Shown here: positions 18,401 to 26,509 of the stretch, piece by piece
How positions within the stretch are numbered: position 1 is the first letter of the stretch
Layout of the letters: each line of letters opens with the position of its first letter
Assembly (NCBI RefSeq): GCF_014201335.1
Contig: NZ_JACHEB010000008.1
Span: 62,001-126,000, forward strand
Direction: 5' to 3'
DNA: 64,000 bases
From: Tunturiibacter gelidiferens
Lineage (GTDB): Bacteria > Acidobacteriota > Terriglobia > Terriglobales > Acidobacteriaceae
The notes under the pieces: generated by a model
The model's database searches: none
Seen by the model: only the letters and a program-made list of their open reading frames with translations
Told to the model about the DNA's origin: nothing
Translations under genes and position numbers: made by a program

Positions 18401-18964
18401 CGTCTTCTTGTAGTAGGGACGTACGAGCTGCCATTCGGCAAGGGACGGCAATGGTTGAACTCTTCACCCGTTGTCGGCGGCATACTTGGCGGTTGGAATG
18501 TCAACACAATCACGCTGCTGCAAACGGGGCCGTACCTGACTCCAACCGACAGCATTACCGCTGACCAGACCAACACCGATCCGGCAGGAGATGGATCGAT
18601 TGTCCGCCCTGATAGGGTCGGCAATCCAATTCCCGCTAATCGGTCTGCGAGCAATTATTTCAACTTCAATGCGTTTGCCCACACGCCGCTCAATGCGGGA
18701 CGGGTTGGCAACGCTGGGGTCGGTACTCTCGAGGCGCCCGGCACGATCGCAGTCAGCGCTGGCCTGGCCAAGATGATCGCTGTCAGAGAAAACTGGCGCC
18801 TGCGCTTCGAATCGACGTTTACCAACGTCCTCAACCGCACTAACTATGCACCGCCACCGACGAACATAAGCAGTCAGTCCTCGTTTGGCGTGCTTACCGC
18901 CGCCCAGACGGCAGAAAACGCTGGGAACCGTACAGGTCAGATCGCCTTACGAGTTGAATTCTAG
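15452..18964 (+). CDS. Oar-like TonB-dependent receptor with carboxypeptidase-regulatory domain
   Basis: A 1170-residue outer-membrane protein. After an unusually long basic N-terminal extension comes a hydrophobic export segment (TTLLTILVVLLCISNS, ending RLEAQ). A CarboxypepD_reg beta-sandwich follows (GSIRGIVQDSTGAAIPDAQIT to LRYTLVM), then a plug-like region with TTRGGTNNLHGSLFEYLQND, and a long beta-barrel ending in an aromatic residue (IALRVEF). This is the Oar/TonB architecture greatly expanded in Acidobacteria, usually linked to uptake of large or complex substrates. GGAG just upstream supports the ATG at 15452; ATG 15509 would also keep the signal. It has its own promoter region, divergent from the KdpD-like kinase. 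No neighbouring glycan-binding partner identifies the substrate. Confidence 0.92.
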   Translation: MASYRGTIRPVSPSTSYSLMSLEAIPSLAQQATKSRIAQKHYLTTLLTILVVLLCISNSRLEAQSTFGSIRGIVQDSTGAAIPDAQITLHSIDENTDRTTTADASGSYEFDNVLANRYSIRAKHDGFADTIVSGATLAARQDLRYTLVMTIAQQATTVEVTSSATQVNTENGVIGDSKGNGEIGQLPLNFRASTTSPLSALTTSSNVQQDSQGNIAIGGATSNMIGFSVDGISTTNVFNSAAGANPYPSAEGIAELKVTAFNNNAEFAQVGDVTFTTRGGTNNLHGSLFEYLQNDALDARVLNFAEKAPKQFNTFGGSIGGPVVIPHLYNGHDKTFFFVDYEGNRRRTSQAEQYTVPTALERTGNLSELASTLPNGVLTNPSTGQPYPNFTIPNISPFATALLNKYYPLPNLPSTVGGVNYQTLVPIPSNTDGFDARLDQVLTSKQQVYARFNRKNLTVNVVNPLLPNDVDSEHDRSFLISHNYVISSRFLNEFRYGFTDTILSPNFGIEGAAALQGLNLQVGGAQGVNVSNHPTDQGFPSIVFSDGTNFTPIGRDHVGPTQSTTKQIADNFTYSRGRHTIRAGVDVRWVRFAVPEIETPSDDYGLFTFNQNTFTGSSFGDLLLGAPNTTYFAVTGPRDDAGGAQTGIYGQDQWQINDRLTLNFGLRWELLPPFVDKNGIQANFDPNYNGPGANGQGAVLVNNILLNGLKPAPDFLASFDACGLAGVNPNYNPATCTPVVTNSQDGVSTGLRQTYLRNFDPRVSFAYRPDNKTVVRAGFGIFTVTALGQLQNNNESNPQAAVNTWQNNNNGVPIFAFPQVTPPGAGFQFGGGELEQATNPRYRDAQSAQWNLTVERELTNSTSVRVSYVGMNSYRLNVTENLNQTRPSATPYNFANAPFQNWGVIFSTNNLGGQNYQGLELEATHRTGRGLSYQANYSWTHNISDAQGDAPTAFQGETRYGLADLNRFDVSENRGNVVGTRRQRLLVVGTYELPFGKGRQWLNSSPVVGGILGGWNVNTITLLQTGPYLTPTDSITADQTNTDPAGDGSIVRPDRVGNPIPANRSASNYFNFNAFAHTPLNAGRVGNAGVGTLEAPGTIAVSAGLAKMIAVRENWRLRFESTFTNVLNRTNYAPPPTNISSQSSFGVLTAAQTAENAGNRTGQIALRVEF

Positions 18965-18997
18965 ATCAAGTGGAGGCAAAGCCAGTGGCGTTGGGCC

Positions 18998-19025
18998 GGG
19001 GCGGAGTATCAAGATACTTCGCCCC
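18998..19025 (+). terminator. Strong hairpin after the TonB-dependent receptor
   Basis: GGGGCGGAGTATC (18998-19010) pairs with GATACTTCGCCCC (19013-19025) through one G-U pair; the innermost bases form a short loop. It lies 33 bases after the stop. No clear T-tract follows, so it may be a Rho-independent-like terminator or a 3'-end stabiliser. Confidence 0.55.
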
Positions 19026-19215
19026 GCCTGAGGCCGGTACGCCAAGGGTAGTGTCCCTCCGCGTACAACAACTTAAGATAGTGCAATGAAATGACTCGCG
19101 TCTGACTACCTCCTGACAAATCCCCTCTCTTCTCTCTCTACTCTTCAACTTGACCGGACCTGTGTCTTTCATCCGGCAAGCAATCTGCATCATCCGCAGA
19201 GAAAAAAGAGAGATC

Positions 19216-21081
19216 ATGTTAAACAATTCTTGTTCTTCGGCCCCTGCAGCAAATAAGCTCACCTCGCGTCGCGGTCCCCGCACTTTCATTCAATCCAACG
19301 CAAAAAATCTCCTCACTCTTCTCCTCGCAGCCTCCTCTCTCACGGTTGCAGCCCGTGCTCAAACTGCCGGCTCCTACCAGGCAACCAACATTCTCTCCGA
19401 CGGATCAGTAACCGCCGCCGTTACAGATCCCCAGTTCATCAATCCGTGGGGTGTCTCCGTCGGCCCTGCCTTCTGGATCAACACCCAGGCGACCGGCCTC
19501 GACTACGTCGCCACAGCGACAGGAACCATCCCCTTCAAGGTAACCATCCCCACCGCCGCCGGCGCCGGTACAGGCACTCCCACCGGCACCATTTTCAACT
19601 CCTCCACAACGAACTTCAAGCTGCCTAATGGCTCCGCTGCAACCTTCCTCTTCTCCACGCTCGACGGCACCATCAGCGGTTGGAACGCAGCTCTGGGCAC
19701 CACCAACAGCATCGCTCAAATCGCCCTCAACAACAGCGCCGCCAACGCCGACTACACCGACATCGCACAGCTCACCAACTCCACCGGCACCTTCCTCCTC
19801 GCCGCAAACTTCGGCGCCGGCACCGACATCGAGGTCTACGACACCAACTTCAAGCCCGCAAAACTCGCCGGCGCATTCACCGACACCAACCTTCCCGCCA
19901 ACTACGCGCCCTTCGCCGTACACGTCATCGGCAATCAGGTCTTCATCACCTACGCCCTGCGCGCCACCAACACCGCTTCACCCGCCGCACCAACGCCGAC
20001 TCCGACCCCAGCGCCCACACCAACTCCAGCGCCAACCCCCACACCTTCGCCAATCGTGGGACCCTATGCCATCTCCTCATCGGGACCTCGCGCCGCAGCC
20101 ATCGGCTACGCCCAGACCGTAGGCGCGGGTAACGGCATCGTCGACGTATTCGATCTCAACGGCAACTTCGTCTCACGCGCTATCACCGGCGGCAACCTCA
20201 ACGCGCCCTGGGGAGTAGCCATCGCCCCCACGGGCTTCGGCATCTTCGGCGGCGACCTCCTCGTCGGCAACTTCGGCGACGGCCTCATCAACGTCTACAA
20301 CCCCACCACCTTCGCCTTCCTCGGACAGCTCACCGACGCAACTGGCAAGCCTCTCGCCTTCGCATCTCTCTGGGAGATCGTCTTCGGCCAAAGCAACGCG
20401 ACCCCCGCAGGCGCAGGGGATCCCAACACCCTCTACATCGCCGCTGGCCTCACCAACGAAGCCCACGGCCTCTTCGCCGGAATCGCCAACACCACGGCCT
20501 CCACCGCCCCTGCAGCCTTCGGCTTCAGCGCATCAACCTCCGCTGCCACTGTCACTGCAGGCAACTCCACCACAGCAACCATCAGCGTCGCACCCACCAA
20601 CAGCTTCAGCGGCAACGTAGCCTTGTCCTGCAGCGGTCCGGTCGGTGTCACCTGCACCTTCTCGCCCAGCACGCTCTCGGTCACACCCACAGCAGCAGTC
20701 ACCAGCACCGTAACCATCCAGACTGCGGCCGGCATGGCCCACCTCCAAAAGAACAATCCCTGGACCAAAGGCCCAGCCGCCATCACTGTTGCATTCCTTC
20801 TGCCCTTCGGTTCTCTCCTTGTCTTCACCCGCAGACGCGCCATCGGCAAGTCAACCCCCTTGCAGTTGCTGAGTCTCTTCGCTCTTCTCGTCATCTCCAC
20901 CGGCGTAGTAGTCGGCTGCTCCGGCTCTTCAACCCCGGCACCAGTCGCCTCTACCCCAGCTCCCACCGCGCCCACCACACCGGCAACCCCCGGCACCCCG
21001 GCTGGCTTACAGATGGTGACCATCACGGCCACCTCCGGAAGCCTCACCCAGAACACGACCATTGCACTCACAGTGCAGTAG
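19216..21081 (+). CDS. TIGR03118-family surface protein with Pro/Thr spacer and C-terminal anchor
   Basis: A 621-residue exported protein. A long signal sequence (LLTLLLAASSLTVAARA) precedes a TIGR03118-type propeller (about 55-415), recognisable from VTDPQFINPWGVS and ITGGNLNAPWGVAIAPTGFGIFGGDLLVGNFGDG. This domain is interrupted by a low-complexity Pro/Thr/Ala linker (TPTPTPAPTPTPAP) near residue 265. Then follow an Ig-like stretch (GNVALSCSGPVGVTCTFSPSTLSV), a short TM (AAITVAFLLPFGSLLVF), a lipobox-like VVVGCSGSS and another Pro/Thr tail, repeating the layout of acidobacterial cell-surface proteins. The ATG at 19216 is chosen because GAGA precedes it and it gives the shortest leader; 19150 is an upstream alternative. 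Function is unknown; cell-surface display is inferred. Confidence 0.8.
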   Translation: MLNNSCSSAPAANKLTSRRGPRTFIQSNAKNLLTLLLAASSLTVAARAQTAGSYQATNILSDGSVTAAVTDPQFINPWGVSVGPAFWINTQATGLDYVATATGTIPFKVTIPTAAGAGTGTPTGTIFNSSTTNFKLPNGSAATFLFSTLDGTISGWNAALGTTNSIAQIALNNSAANADYTDIAQLTNSTGTFLLAANFGAGTDIEVYDTNFKPAKLAGAFTDTNLPANYAPFAVHVIGNQVFITYALRATNTASPAAPTPTPTPAPTPTPAPTPTPSPIVGPYAISSSGPRAAAIGYAQTVGAGNGIVDVFDLNGNFVSRAITGGNLNAPWGVAIAPTGFGIFGGDLLVGNFGDGLINVYNPTTFAFLGQLTDATGKPLAFASLWEIVFGQSNATPAGAGDPNTLYIAAGLTNEAHGLFAGIANTTASTAPAAFGFSASTSAATVTAGNSTTATISVAPTNSFSGNVALSCSGPVGVTCTFSPSTLSVTPTAAVTSTVTIQTAAGMAHLQKNNPWTKGPAAITVAFLLPFGSLLVFTRRRAIGKSTPLQLLSLFALLVISTGVVVGCSGSSTPAPVASTPAPTAPTTPATPGTPAGLQMVTITATSGSLTQNTTIALTVQ

Positions 21082-21101
21082 TCAACAGACGTCCTTCCTC
21101 A

Positions 21102-21134
21102 CGGCCGCCCGCAACATGGGGCGGCCGCTTTTTC
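21102..21134 (+). terminator. Rho-independent terminator after the TIGR03118 gene
   Basis: CGGCCGCCC (21102-21110) pairs with GGGCGGCCG (21119-21127), followed by CTTTTT. It separates the surface-protein transcript from the fluoride riboswitch. Confidence 0.9.
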
Positions 21135-21184
21135 GTATCGGAGCAAATAAAAACACCGCAGCAATACTGGTACGATAAGTGGAT

Positions 21185-21234
21185 GGGAATGAGGTCTCCC
21201 AAAACCGCCGTACAGATCCGGCTGATGACCTCTG
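21185..21234 (+). promoter_or_regulatory. Fluoride riboswitch (crcB motif)
   Basis: The aptamer fold is fully recognisable. P1 is GAGGTC (21191-21196) with GACCTC (21227-21232). P2 is GCCG (21207-21210) with CGGC (21219-21222). The pseudoknot is GGGA (21185-21188) with TCCC (21197-21200). The conserved GATGA-like segment before the 3' P1 strand (GGCTGATGACCTC) is present, and the AAAA linker lies before P2. It sits 42 bases before crcB, the classic target. Fluoride binding normally turns on expression of the exporter. CTTCTTAATCTGAGGAACAACGAGG, the expression platform (positions 21248-21272), contains the ribosome site, so control is probably translational. Confidence 0.88.
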
Positions 21235-21275
21235 CCAATTCGATCTTCTTAATCTGAGGAACAACGAGGCAGACG

Positions 21276-21698
21276 ATGTCATATCTCTGGGTCACAATCG
21301 GCAGTGCGTTAGGCGGACTTCTGCGTTACGCCATCACGCGTCTCACTATCACCTACAGCATCGGCTTTCCCTTCGGCACAGTCCTTATCAACGTGCTCGG
21401 CTCCTTCGTCATTGGATACTTCGGCACACTCACTCTACAAAACGGCCGCTTCCCTGCCTCCGACAACCTTCGCCTCTTTGTCATGGTCGGCATCTGCGGA
21501 GGCTTCACCACCTTCTCCTCCTTCAGCCTTCAGACCTTCGACCTCATGCGCTCCGGCGCCTGGGGCAGAGCGTTGGCAAACGTTCTTCTCTCTGTCGTCT
21601 TATGCGTCGCCGCAGTCGCCGCCGGCCACATGCTCGCTCACCGTTCCACCCCAGCGCAGGCCATCGCCGAAACGGCTCAAGAGGAATATACCGGGTAA
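21276..21698 (+). CDS. crcB: Fluoride efflux transporter CrcB
   Basis: A 140-residue, four-TM protein of the CrcB/Fluc family. Conserved segments are GGLLRYAITRL near the N-terminus, TVLINVLGSFVIGYFGTL and GICGGFTTFSSFSLQTFDL, which holds the Phe/Thr residues lining the fluoride pores. CrcB forms dual-topology dimers that export F- passively. The gene follows a fluoride riboswitch by 42 bases, which independently confirms function. cyaY begins nine bases downstream and is probably co-transcribed. Confidence 0.97.
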   Translation: MSYLWVTIGSALGGLLRYAITRLTITYSIGFPFGTVLINVLGSFVIGYFGTLTLQNGRFPASDNLRLFVMVGICGGFTTFSSFSLQTFDLMRSGAWGRALANVLLSVVLCVAAVAAGHMLAHRSTPAQAIAETAQEEYTG

Positions 21699-21707
21699 AC
21701 TAACCAC

Positions 21708-22046
21708 ATGATCGACGAAGCCACCTTCCGCCGCGTGTCCGACAAAGCCCTCGAGTCCCTCAAGCAATCTCTCATCTCCGCCGAGGACGACGACGCAGGC
21801 TTCGAATTCGAAGACAACAACGGCGTCATGAACATCATCTTCGAGAACGGCTCCAGCAAGTTCGTCATCACCCCCAACACTCCAATCCGTCAGGTTTGGA
21901 TCTCCGCTCAATCCACCAGCTACAAACTGGAGTGGGCTGAAGCCACCAACGCCTTCACACTCACGAAGACCGGAGAAGACCTCAAAACCCTCACCCAGCG
22001 CCTGCTCCGCGAGCACCTCAACGACCCCAGCATCACCCTCCCCTAG
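21708..22046 (+). CDS. cyaY: Frataxin-like iron-sulfur cluster protein CyaY
   Basis: A 112-residue protein of the frataxin/CyaY family. It opens with an acidic helix (DEATFRRVSDKALESLKQSL, then AEDDDAGFEFED) followed by the beta-sheet with NGVMNIIFENGSSKFVITPN and RQVWISAQSTSYKLEW. The C-terminal helix is LKTLTQRLLREHL. CyaY binds Fe2+ and modulates the cysteine desulfurase IscS during Fe-S assembly. It lies nine bases after crcB, so it should be fluoride-inducible if that transcript is. This pairing is not explained by known biology, although fluoride is known to inhibit metal-dependent enzymes. Confidence 0.93.
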   Translation: MIDEATFRRVSDKALESLKQSLISAEDDDAGFEFEDNNGVMNIIFENGSSKFVITPNTPIRQVWISAQSTSYKLEWAEATNAFTLTKTGEDLKTLTQRLLREHLNDPSITLP

Positions 22047-22187
22047 CGCCGATCCAAACAAATCCAGCGCCACTTCGAGCAAAGCAAGTTAGAATTGCCC
22101 AACCACCCCAGCCAATCCGCCCCGGGGTAGAAAACACACAATCTCCTACGACTCCGCTCCCGTAGCTGGGAAGATGAGATAGCCATC

Positions 22188-22973
22188 ATGACGCCGAAGC
22201 TGTCCGTAGCCATCATCACGCTCAACGAAGAGGCCAATCTGGCCCGGACCCTCGCCAGCGTCCAATTCGCCGACGAGATCATCGTCGTCGACTCCGGCTC
22301 CACCGACCGCACCCTCGAGATCGCCGCCTCCTTCAAAGCCAAACTCTTCCTCGAACCCTGGCAAGGTTTCGCCCGTCAGAAGAATTTCGCGATCGAGCAA
22401 TGCACCGGAACTTGGATCCTCTCCCTCGACGCCGACGAAGCCCTCACCCCCGAACTCCAGACCGAGATCGGCGCCGTGCTCTCCGGCAACCCGACCGCCG
22501 ATGCCTACCTCCTCCGCCGTCGCAACCTCTTCCTCGGTCGCTGGATTCGCCACGGTGGCTTCTACCCCGACCCGCATCTCCGTCTCTTCCGCCGCCACTC
22601 TGCCAACTTCGCTCCTCCCGCCCGCTTCACCGACCGGCCCGTCCACGAGACCATCGCCCTCGACGGCGTCACCGAAACCCTCAAGCATGACATCGTCCAC
22701 CACGCCTACCCCACCATCGAGAGCTACATTGAAAGCCTCAACCGCTACAGCACCCTCGGTGCACAAACCATCATCGACAAAGGCCACACCAGCCACAGCC
22801 GTCTCGCTCTCCTTCACAACGTCCTAATCCGTCCCATCCTTACCTTCTTCCGAAACTATCTCCTCCGCCTCGGCTTCCTCGACGGCCGCGAAGGCCTCCT
22901 GCTTCACCTCTATCACTCCACCTATACCAGCTGGCAACACGCCAAAGCCTGGCAGACCGTCCGCAACCGCTGA
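22188..22973 (+). CDS. Family 2 glycosyltransferase, LPS-core type (WaaE/KdtX-like)
   Basis: A 261-residue GT-A fold enzyme. It begins LSVAIITLNEEANLARTL and carries VDSGSTDRTLEIA and WILSLDADEALTPEL (the DxD-type metal/nucleotide-sugar site). The central FARQKNFAI and the C-terminal helix-rich part with LIRPILTFFRNYLLRLGFLDG are characteristic of the WaaE/KdtX group, which adds a glucose to the inner lipopolysaccharide core. No waaA or other LPS gene is adjacent, so the acceptor is uncertain. Monocistronic by spacing: about 140 bases from cyaY and 112 to the next gene. Confidence 0.9.
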   Translation: MTPKLSVAIITLNEEANLARTLASVQFADEIIVVDSGSTDRTLEIAASFKAKLFLEPWQGFARQKNFAIEQCTGTWILSLDADEALTPELQTEIGAVLSGNPTADAYLLRRRNLFLGRWIRHGGFYPDPHLRLFRRHSANFAPPARFTDRPVHETIALDGVTETLKHDIVHHAYPTIESYIESLNRYSTLGAQTIIDKGHTSHSRLALLHNVLIRPILTFFRNYLLRLGFLDGREGLLLHLYHSTYTSWQHAKAWQTVRNR

Positions 22974-23085
22974 AACACCTTCGCGGAAAACTTGTAATTC
23001 CGAAGACGCATTCAACCGCGATACGTCCGTTACCGAATTTGCGGAATGGACGAAAAGCTTTTTTCTTGAATATATTCAACTGACC

Positions 23086-24642
23086 ATGAATGTTTCGCCA
23101 CGCGCCGTCCTGTATCTGCTCCTTTTCTCCCTCTTCTTCTCTTCAAAGAGTCCCGCCCAATCATCTCCGGCAGCCAGTAACGCCACCTGCAAGATCGACA
23201 AAACATCCCCTACCGACGCCGAACTCGCCTTCTACCGCCAGGACTACAAAAAAGCAGCCGACCTCGCCGCAGCCGGATACAAAGCCGACCCTAAAAACAG
23301 TCGCAGCCGTCAGCTCGAAATCGACAGTCTCATCGGCATGGGTAGACTCGACGAAGCCCGCAAGGCGACCGACGCATGGACCCTCGCTGAGCCGACCAAC
23401 GCTGTCGCCATCGTCACCGCCGGCGAGCTACGCCACGCGGAAGGAGACTGGATCGAGTCTTACGCGCTCATGCTCAAGGCTCTTAAGGCCGACCCCTGTC
23501 TCCCCAGCGCCTTCCAGGGTCTCGCGGAATACGAATCCCTCAGCGGCTATCACGCCACCGCGCAGAAGCACCTCAATATCGCGCATCAGCTGAGCCCCAA
23601 CAACGACGACATCCGCCTGGCATGGATCAACTCGCTGAGCGACGCACAGTCTGTTGCCGAACTCGGCAAATTTATCCAAGACTCCAAAACCCTCGACGAC
23701 AAGCGGCGCACCATTCTCACGACCCGACTCAACCAGGAGACCTCCGCCCTCAAAAATCGCTGCGAGCTCTCCTCCGCCACCAGCCCCGTTCGAATCCCGA
23801 TGGCGCCCGTCTACGGCACCGTCGGTATCGACCACTACGGTCTCGAAGTCGCCTTCAACGGACACAAGCGCACCCTCCAGATCGACACCCGCGCCAGTGG
23901 CCTTCTCCTCACCCACAACTCATATTCTGGAATGGGTCTGCAAAAAGTGAACTCCTCCCACGTATATGACCCAGGCACTCAGGAAGCCATCGTCGCCGAT
24001 CTGTTCACCGCCGCATCAGTTCGCATCGGAAACGTCGAATTCAAAAACTGCAACGTCACAGCTCTGGACAACACGAGCGCCATGAGCGGCGAAGCCGACG
24101 CCGGACAGCGTGTCGATCAAGGAGACGGACTCATCGGCACCGACATCTTCTCCCGCTATCTCGTCACCCTCGACTACGCAAAACACGAAGTTCAGCTTGA
24201 GCCCCTGCCGCAACCGCCGTCACCCCCTGCCGGACCGCTCGACGCGCTCGGTGGCGATCCGGCAAACGACCACAGCAGCTTCGACCGCTTCAAAGCGCCA
24301 CTGATGCAGAAATGGACCAGCATCTACCTCCAAGGTCCTGAGATCATCATGCCCACTGTGATCGACGGTAAGAAGCCCACACTCTTCACCGTCGACACCG
24401 GCGCGTCCGCCACCGTGATCGACACCAGTTTCGCCAGCCAGATGAAGCACAGCAAAGGAAGCACATCCGTCACTGACTTCGCGGGCCTGCGACTCCCTGC
24501 CACAGCGATGGACCCGGTTGACCTCGCCCGATTCGACGGAGTTCACGGCATCCTCGGCTACCCCACCCTCCAGCAACTCATCATTCACATCGACTATCGC
24601 GACAACCTCGTTCTCTTCGAAGCCCCCGCCGCCCACAAGTAA
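23086..24642 (+). CDS. Exported TPR protein with two retropepsin-like aspartic protease lobes
   Basis: A 518-residue exported protein. A signal peptide (AVLYLLLFSLFFSS to SPAQ) is followed by TPR-like helical repeats over about 35-225 (AELAFYRQDYKKAADLAAAGYKADPKN; YHATAQKHLNIAHQLSPNN). Two consecutive aspartyl-protease lobes follow. The first has LQIDTRASGLLL with Asp267, where the usual DTG is DTR, and ends at GLIGTDIFSRYLVTLDY. The second has LFTVDTGASATVI with Asp437 and ends ILGYPTLQQLIIHIDYRDN. Each lobe shows the hydrophobic-hydrophobic-Gly motif of retropepsins. Bacterial members usually have one lobe and dimerise. Here both are in one chain, and the first has an altered active-site triad. 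Secreted or periplasmic proteolysis is inferred; substrates are unknown. Confidence 0.82.
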   Translation: MNVSPRAVLYLLLFSLFFSSKSPAQSSPAASNATCKIDKTSPTDAELAFYRQDYKKAADLAAAGYKADPKNSRSRQLEIDSLIGMGRLDEARKATDAWTLAEPTNAVAIVTAGELRHAEGDWIESYALMLKALKADPCLPSAFQGLAEYESLSGYHATAQKHLNIAHQLSPNNDDIRLAWINSLSDAQSVAELGKFIQDSKTLDDKRRTILTTRLNQETSALKNRCELSSATSPVRIPMAPVYGTVGIDHYGLEVAFNGHKRTLQIDTRASGLLLTHNSYSGMGLQKVNSSHVYDPGTQEAIVADLFTAASVRIGNVEFKNCNVTALDNTSAMSGEADAGQRVDQGDGLIGTDIFSRYLVTLDYAKHEVQLEPLPQPPSPPAGPLDALGGDPANDHSSFDRFKAPLMQKWTSIYLQGPEIIMPTVIDGKKPTLFTVDTGASATVIDTSFASQMKHSKGSTSVTDFAGLRLPATAMDPVDLARFDGVHGILGYPTLQQLIIHIDYRDNLVLFEAPAAHK

Positions 24643-24660
24643 AGAAAGCTGAGCCGACGC

Positions 24661-24776
24661 GTGGTGAAAGGAGATCGAACTCTTCTCACCACAACTCACA
24701 CCATCGAAACACCACGTTCCCACCACAAACCACCATCAAAACACCAGGCCACGACACCAGCCCAAACACCCTACCG
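24661..24776 (-). repeat. Intergenic cluster of GTGGTG-type short repeats
   Basis: On the minus strand this 115-base gap between convergent genes carries at least four GTGGTG-like units, including AACGTGGTG (complement of 24710-24718). The same nine-mer occurs twice, 21 bases apart, in the gap after rseP. The clusters are AC/GT-biased and contain no ORF. Role unknown. Confidence 0.5.
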
Positions 24777-24779
24777 TGA

Positions 24780-25985
24780 TCAGAGAATTCGATCCAGCTT
24801 GGGAAGTCGAAGAGCAGCCTGCACCGTCACCCAGCTCAACAAAACCGTGGCAAAAAACACAAACAGAAACTTGAAGCCGGCCGCTACAGGCCGATTCAAA
24901 ACTATCCGTTGCAGCCACAACACAAACACGTAGTGCACCAGGTACATCCCATAGGCGCACCGGCTCATCGAGTTCATCCACCACCGCGGCTTCATCTCAA
25001 CCCCACGAAACAAAGCCGGAAAACCAAAGCAACTAGCCACGCAGCTCAGCACCCATAGCAACGCCCACACTCCTCCCTGTCCTGGAGCCGAAAGCCGGTG
25101 CACCACCATCAGCTGCGGAACAAACCAGAGCGCGTTGTACGCCAACACACATCCCGCCATCCACAGCGGCCATCGCCGCGCCAACCCATCGTCACGCGCT
25201 AAAAGCCCTTCAGAAAAACCGGGTGCCCCAATCAGAAAGCCCAGCGCAAACCACAGGGCATATAGCCCGCCCCGCGAAGATTGCACCCAAACCGGAAACC
25301 CCAGCCAAGCCGACGGCCCGAAACGTGCCAGCAAAGGCACAAACACAATCGCCGACAAGAAAAAGCAAACCACGAAGCTCGCGAGGGACCTGCACCTCAA
25401 CCGCAACACGAAGCGTTCGGCTCGCGGCATCCACCGCCGCAACGGAATCACCGCCAACGCTGCTACAACGTCGAACCAAAGTAGAACCCAGATAAACCAC
25501 GGTGGCCCCGGATAAAATCCCCTCCTCGCCAGCACCCCGTAAAAATCCATGAATCCATGATTGTTCGCCGACAGCTGCCACGACGCATAGCAAGCAATCG
25601 GCATCAGGACCACCAGCGCGAAAATAAAGGGCAGCCCCAACCGCCGCAACCGGTCGCGAATAAAACCCGCCGTGCCATGCCTGCGTAGAGCCGGATAAAC
25701 AAACAGACCCGAGACAAAAAACATCAACGACATAAAAAACACATCGTTGAAGTTCTCCGCATAGTCGAAAAACGCCCACCGCGTTACATCCACCACAGGA
25801 GCCGTCGAAGCCCAAAAAGCCTGTTGCGGATCAAAGTGTGCCCAGCTCGTATAAGCAAGGCAACTATGATGCGCCAGCACCATCAGGGTCAATGTAGTCC
25901 GCAGATAATCGATGGAAAGATCACGCTGAGGCGCCACCTCCCGGATGCCTCCCCGATCGCCGCTCAAGGCCGCCGGAGCGCCCAT
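24780..25985 (-). CDS. Acyltransferase family 3 / OpgC-like membrane protein
   Basis: A 401-residue membrane protein with about ten TM segments. The N-terminal DYLRTTLTLMVLAHHSCLAY holds the catalytic-type His of acyltransferase-3 enzymes (R-x(10)-H spacing). FFMSLMFFVSGLFVYPALRRHG and RRLGLPFIFALVVLMPI are the following conserved loops, and GMYLVHYVFVLWLQRIVL is the terminal block. Such proteins O-acylate extracytoplasmic glycans, peptidoglycan, LPS or glucans. The ATG at 25985 follows GAGGTGG and is preferred over a GTG twelve bases earlier. No linked polysaccharide locus tells the acceptor. Confidence 0.88.
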   Translation of the reverse strand: MGAPAALSGDRGGIREVAPQRDLSIDYLRTTLTLMVLAHHSCLAYTSWAHFDPQQAFWASTAPVVDVTRWAFFDYAENFNDVFFMSLMFFVSGLFVYPALRRHGTAGFIRDRLRRLGLPFIFALVVLMPIACYASWQLSANNHGFMDFYGVLARRGFYPGPPWFIWVLLWFDVVAALAVIPLRRWMPRAERFVLRLRCRSLASFVVCFFLSAIVFVPLLARFGPSAWLGFPVWVQSSRGGLYALWFALGFLIGAPGFSEGLLARDDGLARRWPLWMAGCVLAYNALWFVPQLMVVHRLSAPGQGGVWALLWVLSCVASCFGFPALFRGVEMKPRWWMNSMSRCAYGMYLVHYVFVLWLQRIVLNRPVAAGFKFLFVFFATVLLSWVTVQAALRLPKLDRIL

Positions 25986-26247
25986 CGACCACCTCACCTG
26001 ACACCTATCTCTGTAGTCCGAAGCTACGCGCAGACAGCAACGCTTGTTCCACCTGAGCGCCCGCTACCCCGAGGGCAAAGCTTCAAAAATCTTGTCAAGC
26101 CCCTTCCTCGCGAAAACCCGCGCCAACACAGGAGATTCGCGTGGCGTATTTACGCGGCCAACTCTCTATAATTAAAAGTAGGAGAATTGCAGGCGGCTTT
26201 CCTTCGCTTGAGCGGTCTAGCTTTTGCAAGCCTATGAGTGCGGTAGC

Positions 26248-26370
26248 ATGGCTGGCATGAGATGGAAACTTCCAATAACTCTGCTCTTGGTCGCGCTAGT
26301 CGTCTGCGCGATTTCAGCGGTCATTCTCGGTAGCTTGGGAATAGACATCAATTGGCGCTGGTTCCGCTAA
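26248..26370 (+). CDS. Small single-TM protein candidate, 40 residues
   Basis: A 40-residue frame (MAGMRWKLPITLLLVALVV to INWRWFR) that is almost entirely one hydrophobic helix capped by basic and aromatic residues, the layout of known small membrane proteins. ATG 26257, three codons in, is an alternative start. The ribosome site is poor. The surrounding DNA is AT-richer than the window average. No homologue is recognised. It lies alone, divergent from the acyltransferase gene. Confidence 0.4.
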   Translation: MAGMRWKLPITLLLVALVVCAISAVILGSLGIDINWRWFR

Positions 26371-26509
26371 AAGGCTGGTTAGCCAAGTATATTATGCTTA
26401 GGTAAACCATTCATTTCAAGTATTTTAGGCGCAACCTGTTTGGAATGAATATATTTTACAGACACACACCCGCTGCAACTAACAGAAACCAGGATACTTC
26501 CCTGCAAGA

